The notes under the pieces: model-generated
The model's database searches: none
Seen by the model: only the letters and a program-made list of their open reading frames with translations
Told to the model about the DNA's origin: nothing
Position numbers and translations under genes: made by a program
Part shown: piece by piece, positions 6,849-15,425 of the stretch
Numbering within the stretch: position 1 is the first letter of the stretch
Layout of the letters: every line of letters starts with the position of its first letter
Assembly: GCA_033763935.1 (NCBI GenBank)
Contig: JANRJO010000083.1
Coordinates: 37,446 to 101,445, forward strand
Reading direction: 5' to 3'
DNA from: DALYJJ01 sp033763935
GTDB taxonomy: Bacteria > Acidobacteriota > Terriglobia > Bryobacterales > Bryobacteraceae
Length of the DNA stretch: 64,000 nt

Positions 6849-7319
6849 GGAAGTTCTCCTTCGGTCTTCGTTTTTGTTCTTATTGTTCTTTCGTCTTCAG
6901 TCCGTTCACGTTCCGGCTGAAACTGTATAGACGCTCACAACCGCAAAAAGTTTCAAACATCTTAGTCGGCCCCACTAATGTTTCTTGCGTACCTGTGCCA
7001 ACAAGGGCAGCCACTGCCACTGTGCCTGTCCCCGGCTTCCGTGAAGCACCGGTTATCATAGCACAAGCAGACAGCAATTCAAGTGCCAAGTTTCGGCTGA
7101 TCCCGCCCCGCTGTCGCGTCCACCCTTCGTTCCTCATCCCGGACCTTTTCTCCCTGAAAAGGCTGCGTATCATATCGGCCCGACACGCTCCGATGATTAG
7201 GACGAAGTGTAATTGACGGAAGATCCGCCGGGAAGTTTCAACCACTTCGACGAATAATGTGGCGTCGGGGTGGAAAAAATCCCGGAAAAAATGTACGCGC
7301 GCTCCCGCGCCGGGAAGGA
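6849..7319. other. Intergenic region, no gene seen
   Basis: About 470 bases without a convincing gene. The only long minus-strand frame lacks any family resemblance. A possible -10, TATACA, lies on the minus strand at 6929-6924 for the dksA-like gene, with a leader of about 70 bases. Around 6985-7035 there is a degenerate repeat-like stretch, with related words such as ACCTGTGCCAACA and CTGTGCCTGTCCCC. A/T-rich words near 7270-7300 stand out from the GC-rich surroundings. Confidence 0.5.
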
Positions 7320-9203
7320 TCACCGCACCGCAAAGGTGCCGAACACGAATCCCAGGGGCCGCTCGTCACCCGCGGCCCGATAGGGTCTCCCGCTTTCCAC
7401 CGTTAGCTCAAGTGCTTCTTTACCAACGGTTTCCGGAGGAAGTGTCCACTCCACGGCGAACGCTCCCGCGGCCGGGATGTCCCGAAACGGCAACACGCGT
7501 CCCTCGACGATCACCCGAATCGGCACGGGCCCATCCTTCAGTACCACATCCGGCAGGAATCCCGTCACCAGAAGGCGCTCCGTCGAGACCCGCGGTCCGC
7601 CGATCCGCAGCGTAGCCTTCGGCCCGCTCCACCGCTGCCCCGTTTCCAGCTCATACCAGCCCGCCCCTAGTAGATCGTCGAAGAGCCGCTGCCCGGCATC
7701 CACGAACCGTGGCGTTTCGGCCCGCCACTGTGGCATCACCACGTTCCGGAAATGCGTCGTCACGTTCCGCAGCCGCTCGTTCTCGACCGCATACACCACC
7801 GCCATCTCCCGCTCGAGTGCCCGCCGCGCCAACGCCGGCGAAAGTACGTAAGAGTCGATCGGGCCGATCTCCGGATGCGGCAAAATCGACCGCTCCGCGC
7901 CGGGCGCCAGGTATACCTCAGCCATGCCGTAGAGCCGGAACGGCCGGTCGTAGACTCCCGCCCAGAAGATGTCGTCTTCCACGCCGGTCAGCAGGACCGT
8001 CTTCCCTTTGTGAATCTCCCCCGCCCGCGCCACACCCAGTGCCAAGGTGCGCACCTTCCGCCCTCGGTCGAAGTGCCACCGCGCCACGCCCCGGCTCACG
8101 GGCAACGCCAGGTAGAGATACGCGAACACGACGGCGCACGCCGCCGCCGCCCCTGCGTTCGACCTCCGGGCAAGACCGGCCAACCCCCCAGCCGCCAAAA
8201 TGGCGAGCCCGATGGACGGAATGACCAGGTAGTAGTCGGTGACATGGCGCCGCAGCGGGAGCACCGGCGCGAGGACAATCAGGAACCACGCCAGGCAGAA
8301 GAGCGGGGTCAGGTCGCGTCGCGCGGCCCGCATCGCGACATAGGTGGCCATCGGAAGCGTGAAGATCGCGGTCGCCGCCGGTACGAACCACGCCGGCTGC
8401 GGCTTCAACTCGACGAACCGCCCCGCCCCCAGCACCCATTGCCAGTAGGTGAGCAGCGTCGCCGGCAGCGCGGCGTCGAAGTGCATCCGGTAGGGCGAAC
8501 CCTCCGGCTGCACGGGCGCCACCGCGCGGTGAAGCACGAAGTACAGCACTGAGACTGCCACCAGCGGCAGCGTTCGGGCCACGTGCTTGCGCGAACAGAG
8601 CACCGCGTACGCCGCCGCCAGCGCCGGGTACACCACGTTCAACTCGTTCGCCCCGAACCCCAGAACGAACACGCCAAACTGCAGCCAGTAGTACCGCGCT
8701 CGTCCCGTCTCGACATAGGCCAGAAACAACCGGAACGCCGCCAGGATGAAGAACGCGCACAGGATCTGGTTGTACGCCGATGTCCACGACATTGGAACGC
8801 CCAGCGCCGGGTTCGCTATCCACAAAATCGGCGCCAGCACCCCGGCCACCCACCGCCCCGTCAGTTTTCGCGCAACCGAACCCAGCAGGGCGATGTTCGC
8901 AAACTGCGTCGCAAAGACCCAGATGCGGTAGGGCAGCGCTTCCATGCCGAACAGCCAATGGAAGAGCATGAAGAAGCCGCGCTCGCTCCAGGGGCGGATG
9001 GAACCCTGGGCCATCGGCGCGAACATCGAATGAAAGAACGAGCCCCAGTCCTCCACGTGCTGCCGAAGGAACAGCCAGGCGAAATCGTCCTGCTGAAACC
9101 ACGCCTTGAGCCCGTACCAGTAGACCCACAGACAGAACAGGCACGGCCCCAGCCATGCGGCGACGGCCAGCGTTCTGGCCGCGGCCGCTCCCCTCAGGTT
9201 CAC
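7320..9203 (-). CDS. Polytopic membrane protein, GT-C glycosyltransferase-like, with C-terminal beta domain
   Basis: A 627-aa inner-membrane protein. The first roughly 380 residues hold about ten hydrophobic helices. The first extracytoplasmic loop begins WFQQDDFAW (D39-D40), the acidic pair expected in lipid-linked-sugar-dependent GT-C enzymes. The last roughly 240 residues are soluble, with beta-rich segments (VSTERLLVTGFLPDVVLKDG, FAVEWTLPPETVGKEALELTVE), likely a periplasmic domain. The start overlaps the stop of the small secreted protein upstream by four bases, so both belong to the operon led by the molybdopterin enzyme. Sugar transfer is an inference; the protein may be an uncharacterised relative. 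Confidence 0.6.
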   Translation of the reverse strand: MNLRGAAAARTLAVAAWLGPCLFCLWVYWYGLKAWFQQDDFAWLFLRQHVEDWGSFFHSMFAPMAQGSIRPWSERGFFMLFHWLFGMEALPYRIWVFATQFANIALLGSVARKLTGRWVAGVLAPILWIANPALGVPMSWTSAYNQILCAFFILAAFRLFLAYVETGRARYYWLQFGVFVLGFGANELNVVYPALAAAYAVLCSRKHVARTLPLVAVSVLYFVLHRAVAPVQPEGSPYRMHFDAALPATLLTYWQWVLGAGRFVELKPQPAWFVPAATAIFTLPMATYVAMRAARRDLTPLFCLAWFLIVLAPVLPLRRHVTDYYLVIPSIGLAILAAGGLAGLARRSNAGAAAACAVVFAYLYLALPVSRGVARWHFDRGRKVRTLALGVARAGEIHKGKTVLLTGVEDDIFWAGVYDRPFRLYGMAEVYLAPGAERSILPHPEIGPIDSYVLSPALARRALEREMAVVYAVENERLRNVTTHFRNVVMPQWRAETPRFVDAGQRLFDDLLGAGWYELETGQRWSGPKATLRIGGPRVSTERLLVTGFLPDVVLKDGPVPIRVIVEGRVLPFRDIPAAGAFAVEWTLPPETVGKEALELTVESGRPYRAAGDERPLGFVFGTFAVR

Positions 9204-9727
9204 TTCGCCTCGAAACCGATGGACGTCGCGATCACTCCCAGCTCCCGCTGGTCCGCCGCACTCGGTGGCAGCGACTTATCCAGCGCAAACTCCACCGTCA
9301 CCGCGTCGCGTCCCAGCGCCGTCGCCGGAACGTCGCGCGTGTAGGTCTGCTCCCCGGGCTTCGCGTACGTCTCCGGCGTCAGCCCAGCCCCACCCACGTT
9401 CGCCGTTACCGTGATCGGCCCCGTCTTCGCAAAGACCGCATCGGGGAAGGCGAACTTGAATGACAGCGTCGCGCCCTTCTGTGCCGCCCCCGCCGGCGGC
9501 CGCAGCGTCACGGCGAACTTGCCCGCCGTCCATCGCCACGAGTTCCCTTCGACGTCGTAGAATCCTCGCGCCAGTTGCGTGGCCGTCCGCGGATCCGCGA
9601 CGTGCACCACGCTCGCCAGCACCTGCCCCTCTTCCTGTGTCGCCTCTACTACTACCCGGTCCCGCCGCTTGCAGGAAGGCGCGGCAAGCAGGGCCGCGAT
9701 CGCCACACACCATGTCAGTCTGCGCAT
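9200..9727 (-). CDS. Small secreted or lipid-anchored protein of unknown function
   Basis: A 175-aa protein beginning MRRLTWCVAIAALLAAPSCKRRD: a signal peptide with a weak lipobox (APSC), so lipidation is possible but not certain. The rest is beta-rich (FAVTLRPPAGA, GATLSFKFAFPDAVF, GPITVTANVGGAGL) and resembles a small sandwich. Start 9727 is preferred to the upstream ATG 9748 because the n-region charge then sits at the start. The start overlaps the end of the molybdopterin gene by 13 bases, and its stop overlaps the next gene by four. I do not recognise the family. Confidence 0.65.
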   Translation of the reverse strand: MRRLTWCVAIAALLAAPSCKRRDRVVVEATQEEGQVLASVVHVADPRTATQLARGFYDVEGNSWRWTAGKFAVTLRPPAGAAQKGATLSFKFAFPDAVFAKTGPITVTANVGGAGLTPETYAKPGEQTYTRDVPATALGRDAVTVEFALDKSLPPSAADQRELGVIATSIGFEAK

Positions 9728-11766
9728 TTTTCCACTTGAACCAGACAACTATAGAAGGTCGCTCCGCCGCCGATATCCGTCAGCCGGTCCGACGTGAGCA
9801 CGTTTGCGTTCCGGCCCTGGCCGCTCTTCCGCAGCCAGCGGATGCCCGGGATTCGCACCACACCCCGCCGCACACTGCCGTTCACATGGGCCTTCAGCAC
9901 CAGGCTCCCGCGGTCGTTGAAGACACGCACCGCGTCACCTTCGCCGATGCCTCGCTCCCCCGCATCCGCGGCATCCAGGCACAGCAGGCCGGCATCGCGG
10001 TCTACTGCCTCCCGGTAGCTGAACGTTGAGTTCATCCCGTCGTCGTGCTTTCCTGCGATCAACTCGAGCGGATACTTCTGCCGCAACTCGGGCGAACCGA
10101 ACCGGGACTCGACCGGCGGCTCATAACCCAGATCCGAAGCGTCCAGGTCGCACTTGCCGCTCACCGTTCCAAACCCGCCGCGCGCGTAGGGCAGAAACGG
10201 CTCGCCCTCCGGGGCCACCCGTAAGCGAACCCGCCGCTTCTCGTCCAATTCCTCGAGCGTAATGCCCGCCAGGTACGCGCTCTCGCTTTCGAGCGTTTGC
10301 CTTATGACGTCGTCCTCGGAATCGCGGAGCGCCCGGTCTTCAAACCCCATGCGCGCCGCCAACAGCCGGAATACCTCGAAGTTCGACTTCGCTTCCCCCG
10401 GCGCCGCCAGCGCCGGCCTGGCGAACTGCAGGTAGTGGTGCCCGTAAGAGAAGTAGAGGTCGGTGTGCTCCAGAAACGTCGTCGCCGGCAGCAGGATATC
10501 CGCGTAGTCTGCCGTGTCGGTGGCAAACTGCTCCATTACCACCGTGAACAGATCCTCGCGCCGCAGCCCCTCCAGCACCTTTGCCTGGTGCGGCGCTACC
10601 GCTGCCGGGTTCGAATTGTAGACCAGCAGCGCCTTCACCGGCGGCTCGTCCAACTCGGTCAGCGCCTTGCTCAGCTCCGACATGTTGACCATGCGCGCGG
10701 GCCGCCCAAGCGGCGACACCATCTGCAGATCCGGCCGCTCCAAGGCGTTACGGTTGATTTGAAACGCACCCGAAGAAGAGAGATGAATCCCGCCGCCCAC
10801 GTGGCGGAACTGTCCCGCGATCACCGGCAGCAGCGCCACCGCGTGCACCGCCCGCCCGCCGCGCTCGCTGCGCTGGATCCCGTAATTCAGCCGGATCACC
10901 GCGGGTTTGGTCGTCGCATACTCACGCGCCAGGGCCACAATGTCTTCCTTGGTAATACCGGCGAGCGCGGCCACCCGGTCCGGCGGGTACTCGGCAGCGC
11001 GAGCGCGCAGCGAGCCCGCGTTCTCCGTATACGCGCTCAGGTAATCGGCGTCCTCCAGACGCTCCGCGAAGATGACATGCATCAGCCCGAGCGCCAGTGC
11101 CAGGTCGCTCCCCGGATGAACGGCGAAGTGGCGATCCGCCAGCCGCGCCGTCCGCGTGGCAATCGGATCGATAGCGTAAAACCGTGCCCCGCGCCGCCGC
11201 GCCTCGACGATGAACGGCCAGAGATGAACGTTGTTCCCGTGAATGTTGGCGCCCCAGGCGATGATCAGCTTCGCGTCCGGGAATTGTTCAAACTCCGTAG
11301 CCAGCCGGTTCCCGTACGCCGCCGTCATCCCCGCGGCGCCTGCCGAGGCGCAGATCGTCCGATCGAGCCGCGATGCTCCCAGCCGGTGGAAGAACCGCCG
11401 GTCCATCCCCGAACTCTGCAGATAGCCGAGCGTCCCGCCGTAGCTGTACGGCAGCACCGCCTCCGGCCCGTACTCGAGCGAGACGGAGCGCAGACGCCCG
11501 GCAATGGTGTCGAGCGCTTCGTCCCACGAGATCCGTGCAAAGCGCCCTTCGCCCTTCGCCCCCACACGTTTCTGCGGGTAGAGCAGCCGCTGCGGCGAAT
11601 ACTCACGCTCCAGGTATTGCGCCACTTTGCCGCACAGGAAGCCGCGCGTCACCGGATGCGCCGCTTCGCCCCGCAGGCGCGTCGCCTTGCCGTCTTCGAT
11701 GTTCAACACGAGACCGCAGGCATCGGGGCAGTCCAACGCACACACCGAATAGCGCGTCTCGCTCAT
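9715..11766 (-). CDS. Molybdopterin-dependent oxidoreductase (DMSO reductase/formate dehydrogenase superfamily)
   Basis: A 683-aa cytoplasmic molybdenum or tungsten bis-MGD enzyme. The N-terminal 4Fe-4S site is C9-x3-C13-x3-C17-x27-C45 (CALDCPDACG ... GFLCGK). The active-site loop reads TICASAGAAG, and the MGD-binding segments include IIAWGANIHGNNVH, LVYNSNPAAVAP and DILLPATTFLEHTD; the C-terminal domain ends with RVFNDRGSLVLKAHV. There is no Tat signal. The start is set by a perfect TATAAT six bases upstream. The substrate cannot be told. No partner Fe-S or heme subunit is adjacent; the two downstream genes encode envelope proteins. Confidence 0.88.
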   Translation of the reverse strand: MSETRYSVCALDCPDACGLVLNIEDGKATRLRGEAAHPVTRGFLCGKVAQYLEREYSPQRLLYPQKRVGAKGEGRFARISWDEALDTIAGRLRSVSLEYGPEAVLPYSYGGTLGYLQSSGMDRRFFHRLGASRLDRTICASAGAAGMTAAYGNRLATEFEQFPDAKLIIAWGANIHGNNVHLWPFIVEARRRGARFYAIDPIATRTARLADRHFAVHPGSDLALALGLMHVIFAERLEDADYLSAYTENAGSLRARAAEYPPDRVAALAGITKEDIVALAREYATTKPAVIRLNYGIQRSERGGRAVHAVALLPVIAGQFRHVGGGIHLSSSGAFQINRNALERPDLQMVSPLGRPARMVNMSELSKALTELDEPPVKALLVYNSNPAAVAPHQAKVLEGLRREDLFTVVMEQFATDTADYADILLPATTFLEHTDLYFSYGHHYLQFARPALAAPGEAKSNFEVFRLLAARMGFEDRALRDSEDDVIRQTLESESAYLAGITLEELDEKRRVRLRVAPEGEPFLPYARGGFGTVSGKCDLDASDLGYEPPVESRFGSPELRQKYPLELIAGKHDDGMNSTFSYREAVDRDAGLLCLDAADAGERGIGEGDAVRVFNDRGSLVLKAHVNGSVRRGVVRIPGIRWLRKSGQGRNANVLTSDRLTDIGGGATFYSCLVQVEKCAD

Positions 11767-11772
11767 CTTAGG

Positions 11773-11778
11773 ATTATA
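11773..11778 (-). promoter_or_regulatory. Consensus -10 (TATAAT) of the molybdopterin-enzyme operon
   Basis: On the minus strand TATAAT (11778-11773) ends six bases before ATG 11766, so the message should be leaderless. It also rules out the in-frame ATG further upstream at 11787. Confidence 0.65.
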
Positions 11779-11818
11779 CTGTGGCAACTGGATGAGGCCG
11801 CGCCGCGTCCAACTCGGG

Positions 11819-11824
11819 TAGACT
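11819..11824 (+). promoter_or_regulatory. -10-like element of the Gly/Pro-rich secreted protein
   Basis: TAGACT, 20 bases before ATG 11845; GGGAG at 11831-11835 is a plausible ribosome binding site. Confidence 0.4.
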
Positions 11825-11844
11825 GTCTGCGGGAGCCTAAAGCC

Positions 11845-12708
11845 ATGCGATTACCGGCGATAGCTTTGATCGGAATCTTGGTGGCCGGATCCGCCTTCGC
11901 CCAGCGCGGGCGGGGAGGCGGCGGGGGCGGCGGTGGTCGTGGGTACGGGCCGGGCAGTTGGACTCCGCAGAACCACGTTGGAACCTGGACGGCAAACCCC
12001 GCGCCGACGTATGGCCACGGCTTTGGAAACGTTGTGTTCCCCGGCGGCGTGCGTCCCGCCACGTCGAATGTCTGGGGCTACACCGGCGGCTTCGCTGCCG
12101 CTCTCGGCGCCACCGTCGGCGGTTGGCCTCCCTACACCGGAGCGCCCGTGCCGAGCGGCCATCGCGGCTATGGAAACGTCGTCACCTACCCGGTCTTCGT
12201 CGGCGGCTACGGCTACAACTATCCCGTGACGCAGCAACCCAACGTGATCGTCGTGGCTCCGCCGCAAGGCTACATGTACCCGCCGCCGCAGCAGCAGCAA
12301 CCGCAGGTGGTCATTAACCAGCACTACACCCCGGATACCGCAAGGCCCGTGATGCGCGAGTACAGTGCGCCCTCCGGCGCGCCCGCTAACGACCCCGCCC
12401 CCGCGCCCTCTCCCACTGCCGGCGCCGTCGCCGACGAGCCCGCCACCATCTACCTGATCGCCTTCCGCAATGGCCAGATCCAGGCCGCCTACGCCTACTG
12501 GCTGGACGGCCAGACACTCCACTACGTGACCACCAAGGGCAGCCACAATCGCGCCACTGTGGATCTGATCGACCGTGAGTTGTCGGAACGGTTAAACCGC
12601 GAGCGCAAGGTGGAGTTCTCACTGAGCGGCGCTTCCGCGACCACGCCCAAATCTTCGGCCCCCGCGGTGAGACCGGCCCCGGCGCAACCGAAGCCCGCCG
12701 CCCGTTAA
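11845..12708 (+). CDS. Secreted Gly/Pro/Gln-rich protein of unknown function
   Basis: A 287-aa protein with a clear signal peptide (MRLPAIALIGILVAGSAFAQ). A glycine run (RGRGGGGGGGGRGYG) follows, then a low-complexity Gly/Tyr/Pro region with a PPPQQQQPQ run, and a C-terminal segment of about 60 residues (ATIYLIAFRNGQIQAAYAYWLDGQTLHYVTTKGSHNRATVDLIDREL) that looks folded. That segment is common at the ends of acidobacterial surface proteins and is probably the only ordered part. It ends tail-to-tail with the receiver-like gene, the two stop codons sharing the palindrome TTAA. Confidence 0.7.
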   Translation: MRLPAIALIGILVAGSAFAQRGRGGGGGGGGRGYGPGSWTPQNHVGTWTANPAPTYGHGFGNVVFPGGVRPATSNVWGYTGGFAAALGATVGGWPPYTGAPVPSGHRGYGNVVTYPVFVGGYGYNYPVTQQPNVIVVAPPQGYMYPPPQQQQPQVVINQHYTPDTARPVMREYSAPSGAPANDPAPAPSPTAGAVADEPATIYLIAFRNGQIQAAYAYWLDGQTLHYVTTKGSHNRATVDLIDRELSERLNRERKVEFSLSGASATTPKSSAPAVRPAPAQPKPAAR

Positions 12709-13079
12709 ATCACGCCCGCGTGGCGCTTCAGAATCTGCTGCAGGTTCTGCGAGAACGCGCTACGCGCCATCACGATGTTGCAGCCGGCCTCGTGCGCCTT
12801 CTGCTTCAGGTCGCCCTGCACGTGCGACACAAACCCGATCAGGCTGATGCCCTTCGTCTCCGCACTCCCCTTCAGTTTGCTGATGACCTTCAGTGGTGAA
12901 GCGCCCGCGAAGTTGAGGTCGAAGATGATGAGCATCGGCTTCTCCTTCGCCTTCTCCAGGGCGTCCTTCTCCGACTTGACGAACTCCGCTTCCAGGCCGG
13001 TCCGCTTGGCGGCGTCGGCGATCTTCACGGTAAAGAACAAGTCGTCCACGACGGCGAGAATTCGCTTCTTATCCTGCAT
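12705..13079 (-). CDS. Stand-alone receiver-like protein, degenerate
   Basis: A 124-aa single domain with the CheY fold. The acidic pair D12-D13 (AVVDDL) and the candidate phospho-acceptor D54 (IIFDLNF) are kept, as is the conserved Ser/Thr position (LIGFVSHV). The lysine before the last loop, usually in a K-P motif, is replaced by the segment VMARSAF, so normal phosphorylation-driven switching is doubtful. No output domain and no histidine kinase are nearby. It may bind a partner constitutively or respond in an atypical way. Confidence 0.72.
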   Translation of the reverse strand: MQDKKRILAVVDDLFFTVKIADAAKRTGLEAEFVKSEKDALEKAKEKPMLIIFDLNFAGASPLKVISKLKGSAETKGISLIGFVSHVQGDLKQKAHEAGCNIVMARSAFSQNLQQILKRHAGVI

Positions 13080-13227
13080 GCACCCACCTGATGTACCTGT
13101 CGCCCAAAACGCGAAACGGCTGAATTGTTTTTCGGTTCCAGTCCCTGTTCGTTCGATGCCTGGGGCGGGAGGGAATTTAGATCTTATCCTTAACTGACAG
13201 GAGGATGCAAGCCGCAGCCCGGTGCGG

Positions 13228-13233
13228 CATACT
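13228..13233 (+). promoter_or_regulatory. -10-like element of the adenosine-specific kinase gene
   Basis: CATACT (four of six matches to TATAAT), 13 bases before ATG 13247, favouring this start over an in-frame codon at 13205. Confidence 0.4.
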
Positions 13234-13246
13234 GGCGGAGATCCTC

Positions 13247-13729
13247 ATGGAACTCAAAGCGATTCCCCTCGAAATCCCCGCCGGCGGCAACCTCATCCTC
13301 GGCCAGAGCCACTTCATCAAGACCGTCGAAGACCTCTACGAGGCCATCGTCAACACCGTCCCGCAGATGAAGTTCGGCATTGCCTTCAACGAGGCCTCCG
13401 GCCCGTGCCTCACGCGCTTCGCGGGCAACGACGAGGAGTTGACCGCGCTCGCCGTTCGCAACGCCTCCGCCGTCGCCGCCGGCCACACCTTCGTCATCGT
13501 CCTGCGCGAAGGCTTCCCCATCAACGTGCTCGGCCGCATCAAGGACGTGCCGGAGGTCTGCTCGATCTATTGCGCTACCGCCAACCCCGTGCAGGCGATC
13601 GTCGCCGAGAACGAGCAGGGGCGCGGCGTGCTCGGCGTCATTGACGGCGCCTCGCCCAAGGGCGTCGAAGGCGAGAATGACCGGCAGGCGCGCCACGGCT
13701 TCTTGCGGAAGATCGGATACAAGCTCTGA
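13247..13729 (+). CDS. Adenosine-specific kinase (DUF355 family)
   Basis: A 160-aa protein of a compact family found in archaea and some bacteria, characterised structurally as an adenosine-specific kinase. Family landmarks are present: NLILGQSHFIKTVEDLYEAIV, KFGIAFNEASG, LTRFAGNDEEL, AGHTFVIVLREGFPINVLGRIK and the C-terminal GVLGVIDGASPKGVE nucleotide loop. Length is normal. There is no signal peptide. It precedes metY by 24 bases; methionine metabolism releases adenosine from S-adenosylhomocysteine, so a metabolic link is possible but not proven. Confidence 0.85.
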   Translation: MELKAIPLEIPAGGNLILGQSHFIKTVEDLYEAIVNTVPQMKFGIAFNEASGPCLTRFAGNDEELTALAVRNASAVAAGHTFVIVLREGFPINVLGRIKDVPEVCSIYCATANPVQAIVAENEQGRGVLGVIDGASPKGVEGENDRQARHGFLRKIGYKL

Positions 13730-13737
13730 GGGGCGGC

Positions 13738-13743
13738 TACACT
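13738..13743 (+). promoter_or_regulatory. -10-like element of metY
   Basis: TACACT, 10 bases before ATG 13754. GGAGGAA (13745-13751) is an almost immediate ribosome site, so the leader would be extremely short or the element serves only translation from the upstream message. Confidence 0.4.
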
Positions 13744-13753
13744 GGAGGAACTT

Positions 13754-15073
13754 ATGGTGAAAGCGAATCAGATAGAACGGCCGCTCGGTTTTAACACACG
13801 GGCGCTGCACACCGGCTACGATCCCGATCCCGCTACGCACGCCCGCGCCGTGCCCATTTATCAATCGACGTCGTTTGCGTTCGAGGACTCCGCCGACGCC
13901 GCCCAGCTCTTTGCGCTGCAGAAGTTCGGCAACATCTATACGCGCATCATGAATCCGACGACCGACGTGCTCGAGAAGCGCCTCGCGTCGCTCGAGAACG
14001 GGGTCGCCGCGCTCGCCATGTCGAGCGGCCAGTCCGCCCAGTTCATCGCCCTCACCAGCCTCGCCCAGGCGGGCGACGACATCGTCTCGGCCAGTACACT
14101 CTACGGCGGCACTTACACCCAGTTCGATGTCAGCTTCCGCAAGCTGGGCATCAACACCATCTTTGTGGATCCCGACGATCCGGAGAATTTCCGCAAGGCC
14201 ATCACGCCCAAGACCAAGGCCGTCTACGCTGAGACCATCAGCAACCCGCGCGGGAACATTCTCGATATCGAAGCCGTCGCGAAGATCGCCCACGAAGCCG
14301 GCGTGCCGCTGGTCATCGATAACACCTTTGCCACGCCCTATCTGTGCCGCCCCATCGACTTCGGCGCCGACATCGTGGTTCACTCCCTCACCAAGTTCAT
14401 CGGCGGCCACGGCACCAGCATCGGCGGCGTCATCGTCGACGGCGGCAAGTTCGCCTGGAACAGCGGCAAGTTCCCGCAGCTCGCCGAGCCCTCCCGCGCC
14501 TACCACGGCATGAACTTCTGGGAGGTCTTCGGCGCCATCGCCTTCATCATCCGCGCCCGCGTCGAAGGCCTGCGCGACCTGGGCACCTGCCTCAGCCCGT
14601 TCAATTCGTTCCTGTTCCTCCAAGGCATTGAAACGCTCGGCATGCGCATGGACCGCCACGTCGCCAATACCCTCGCCGTCGCGCAGTTCCTGGAAAAACA
14701 CGACGCCGTGAGTTGGGTGAAGTACCCGACCCTGCCTTCGAACGCGTACCACGCCCTGGCGCAGAAATACATGCCCCGCGGCGCGGGCGCCGTCTTCTCG
14801 TTCGGCATCAAGGGCGGCTACGAGGCCGGCCGCCGCTTCATCGACGCGCTGCAACTGTTCTCCCACCTCGCCAACGTCGGCGACGCCCGCAGCCTGGTGA
14901 TTCATCCGTCCTCCACTACCCACCAGCAACTGAGTGACAGGGAGCAGGAGGCCGCCGGAGTTACGCCTGACATGGTGCGCCTCTCCATCGGCCTCGAAGA
15001 TCTGGAGGACCTCATCTGGGATCTCGATCAGGCCCTGGTCGCCGCAACCAAAGCCATCCCTGCTTCTGCGTGA
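13754..15073 (+). CDS. metY: O-acetylhomoserine sulfhydrylase (homocysteine synthase)
   Basis: A 439-aa PLP enzyme that makes homocysteine from O-acetylhomoserine and sulfide in direct methionine biosynthesis. Signatures are GFNTRALHTGYDPDPATHARAVPIYQS at the N-terminus, LAMSSGQSAQF, TISNPRGNILDIEAVAKIAH, VIDNTFATPYLCRPIDFGAD, and the PLP lysine in VHSLTKFIGGHG. The length and the SSTTHQQLSDREQEAAGV segment separate MetY from the shorter cystathionine gamma-synthases. ATG 13754 is set by GGAGGAA upstream. The closest downstream gene is on the other strand. Confidence 0.92.
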   Translation: MVKANQIERPLGFNTRALHTGYDPDPATHARAVPIYQSTSFAFEDSADAAQLFALQKFGNIYTRIMNPTTDVLEKRLASLENGVAALAMSSGQSAQFIALTSLAQAGDDIVSASTLYGGTYTQFDVSFRKLGINTIFVDPDDPENFRKAITPKTKAVYAETISNPRGNILDIEAVAKIAHEAGVPLVIDNTFATPYLCRPIDFGADIVVHSLTKFIGGHGTSIGGVIVDGGKFAWNSGKFPQLAEPSRAYHGMNFWEVFGAIAFIIRARVEGLRDLGTCLSPFNSFLFLQGIETLGMRMDRHVANTLAVAQFLEKHDAVSWVKYPTLPSNAYHALAQKYMPRGAGAVFSFGIKGGYEAGRRFIDALQLFSHLANVGDARSLVIHPSSTTHQQLSDREQEAAGVTPDMVRLSIGLEDLEDLIWDLDQALVAATKAIPASA

Positions 15074-15425
15074 TCGCTGGCCAGGCCGCCGTTCGATTGC
15101 GCTTACGAACAATTTCGCGCATTTTTTGTGCGGCGGCCCGGCACTCCCGGCCGGCTGAATCACCCGTTGGCCTAGCGTGTTCTCGGCAGGAGTACTCATC
15201 CGCATACCGGCGGTAGGATACATAGCCGCATCGATATGAGGGCTGCGATTTCGGTCGACGATGCTCTCCTGGCGCGGGCCGATGACGCCGCGGTTCGCCT
15301 GGTTCGCTCACGAAGTGCCCATGAGCCGGGACACCTTGCTACGCCCGGGCGTCGGTTTCGATCGCGCCGAGGCTCAGGCTCTGCGTCGCGCCCTGCTGAC
15401 GAAACCCTGGCTGGGATGAGCGGCC
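15074..15425. other. Gap between metY and the protease gene; decayed coding traces
   Basis: No intact gene. On the plus strand 15236-15320 reads like the start of a ribbon-helix-helix antitoxin (see separate entry). An overlapping frame, ATG 15261 to TGA 15419 (52 aa, reading ... RDTLLRPGVGFDRAEAQALRRALLTKPWLG), has coding-like third-position bias but no family I recognise. No terminator with a T-run is seen after metY. Confidence 0.4.
15236..15320 (+). pseudogene. Possible remnant of a ribbon-helix-helix antitoxin
   Basis: From ATG 15236 the frame reads MRAAISVDDALLARADDAAVRLVRSRSA, which fits the strand-helix start of VapB/CopG-type antitoxins. It then becomes arginine-rich noise without the second helix. 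No toxin gene follows. It may be a decayed toxin-antitoxin remnant, but the overlap with another open frame means it could also be chance. Confidence 0.3.

Noticed and set aside
10297..11844. Extension of the Gly/Pro-rich gene far upstream in the same frame
   Set aside because: The upstream part is opposite the molybdopterin gene and has no signal peptide; the start at 11845 has a signal sequence and a nearby -10-like element.
13190..15223. A long minus-strand frame across the kinase and metY genes
   Set aside because: It covers two clear plus-strand genes, lacks any known domain, and its composition is that of the reverse complement of codon-biased DNA.
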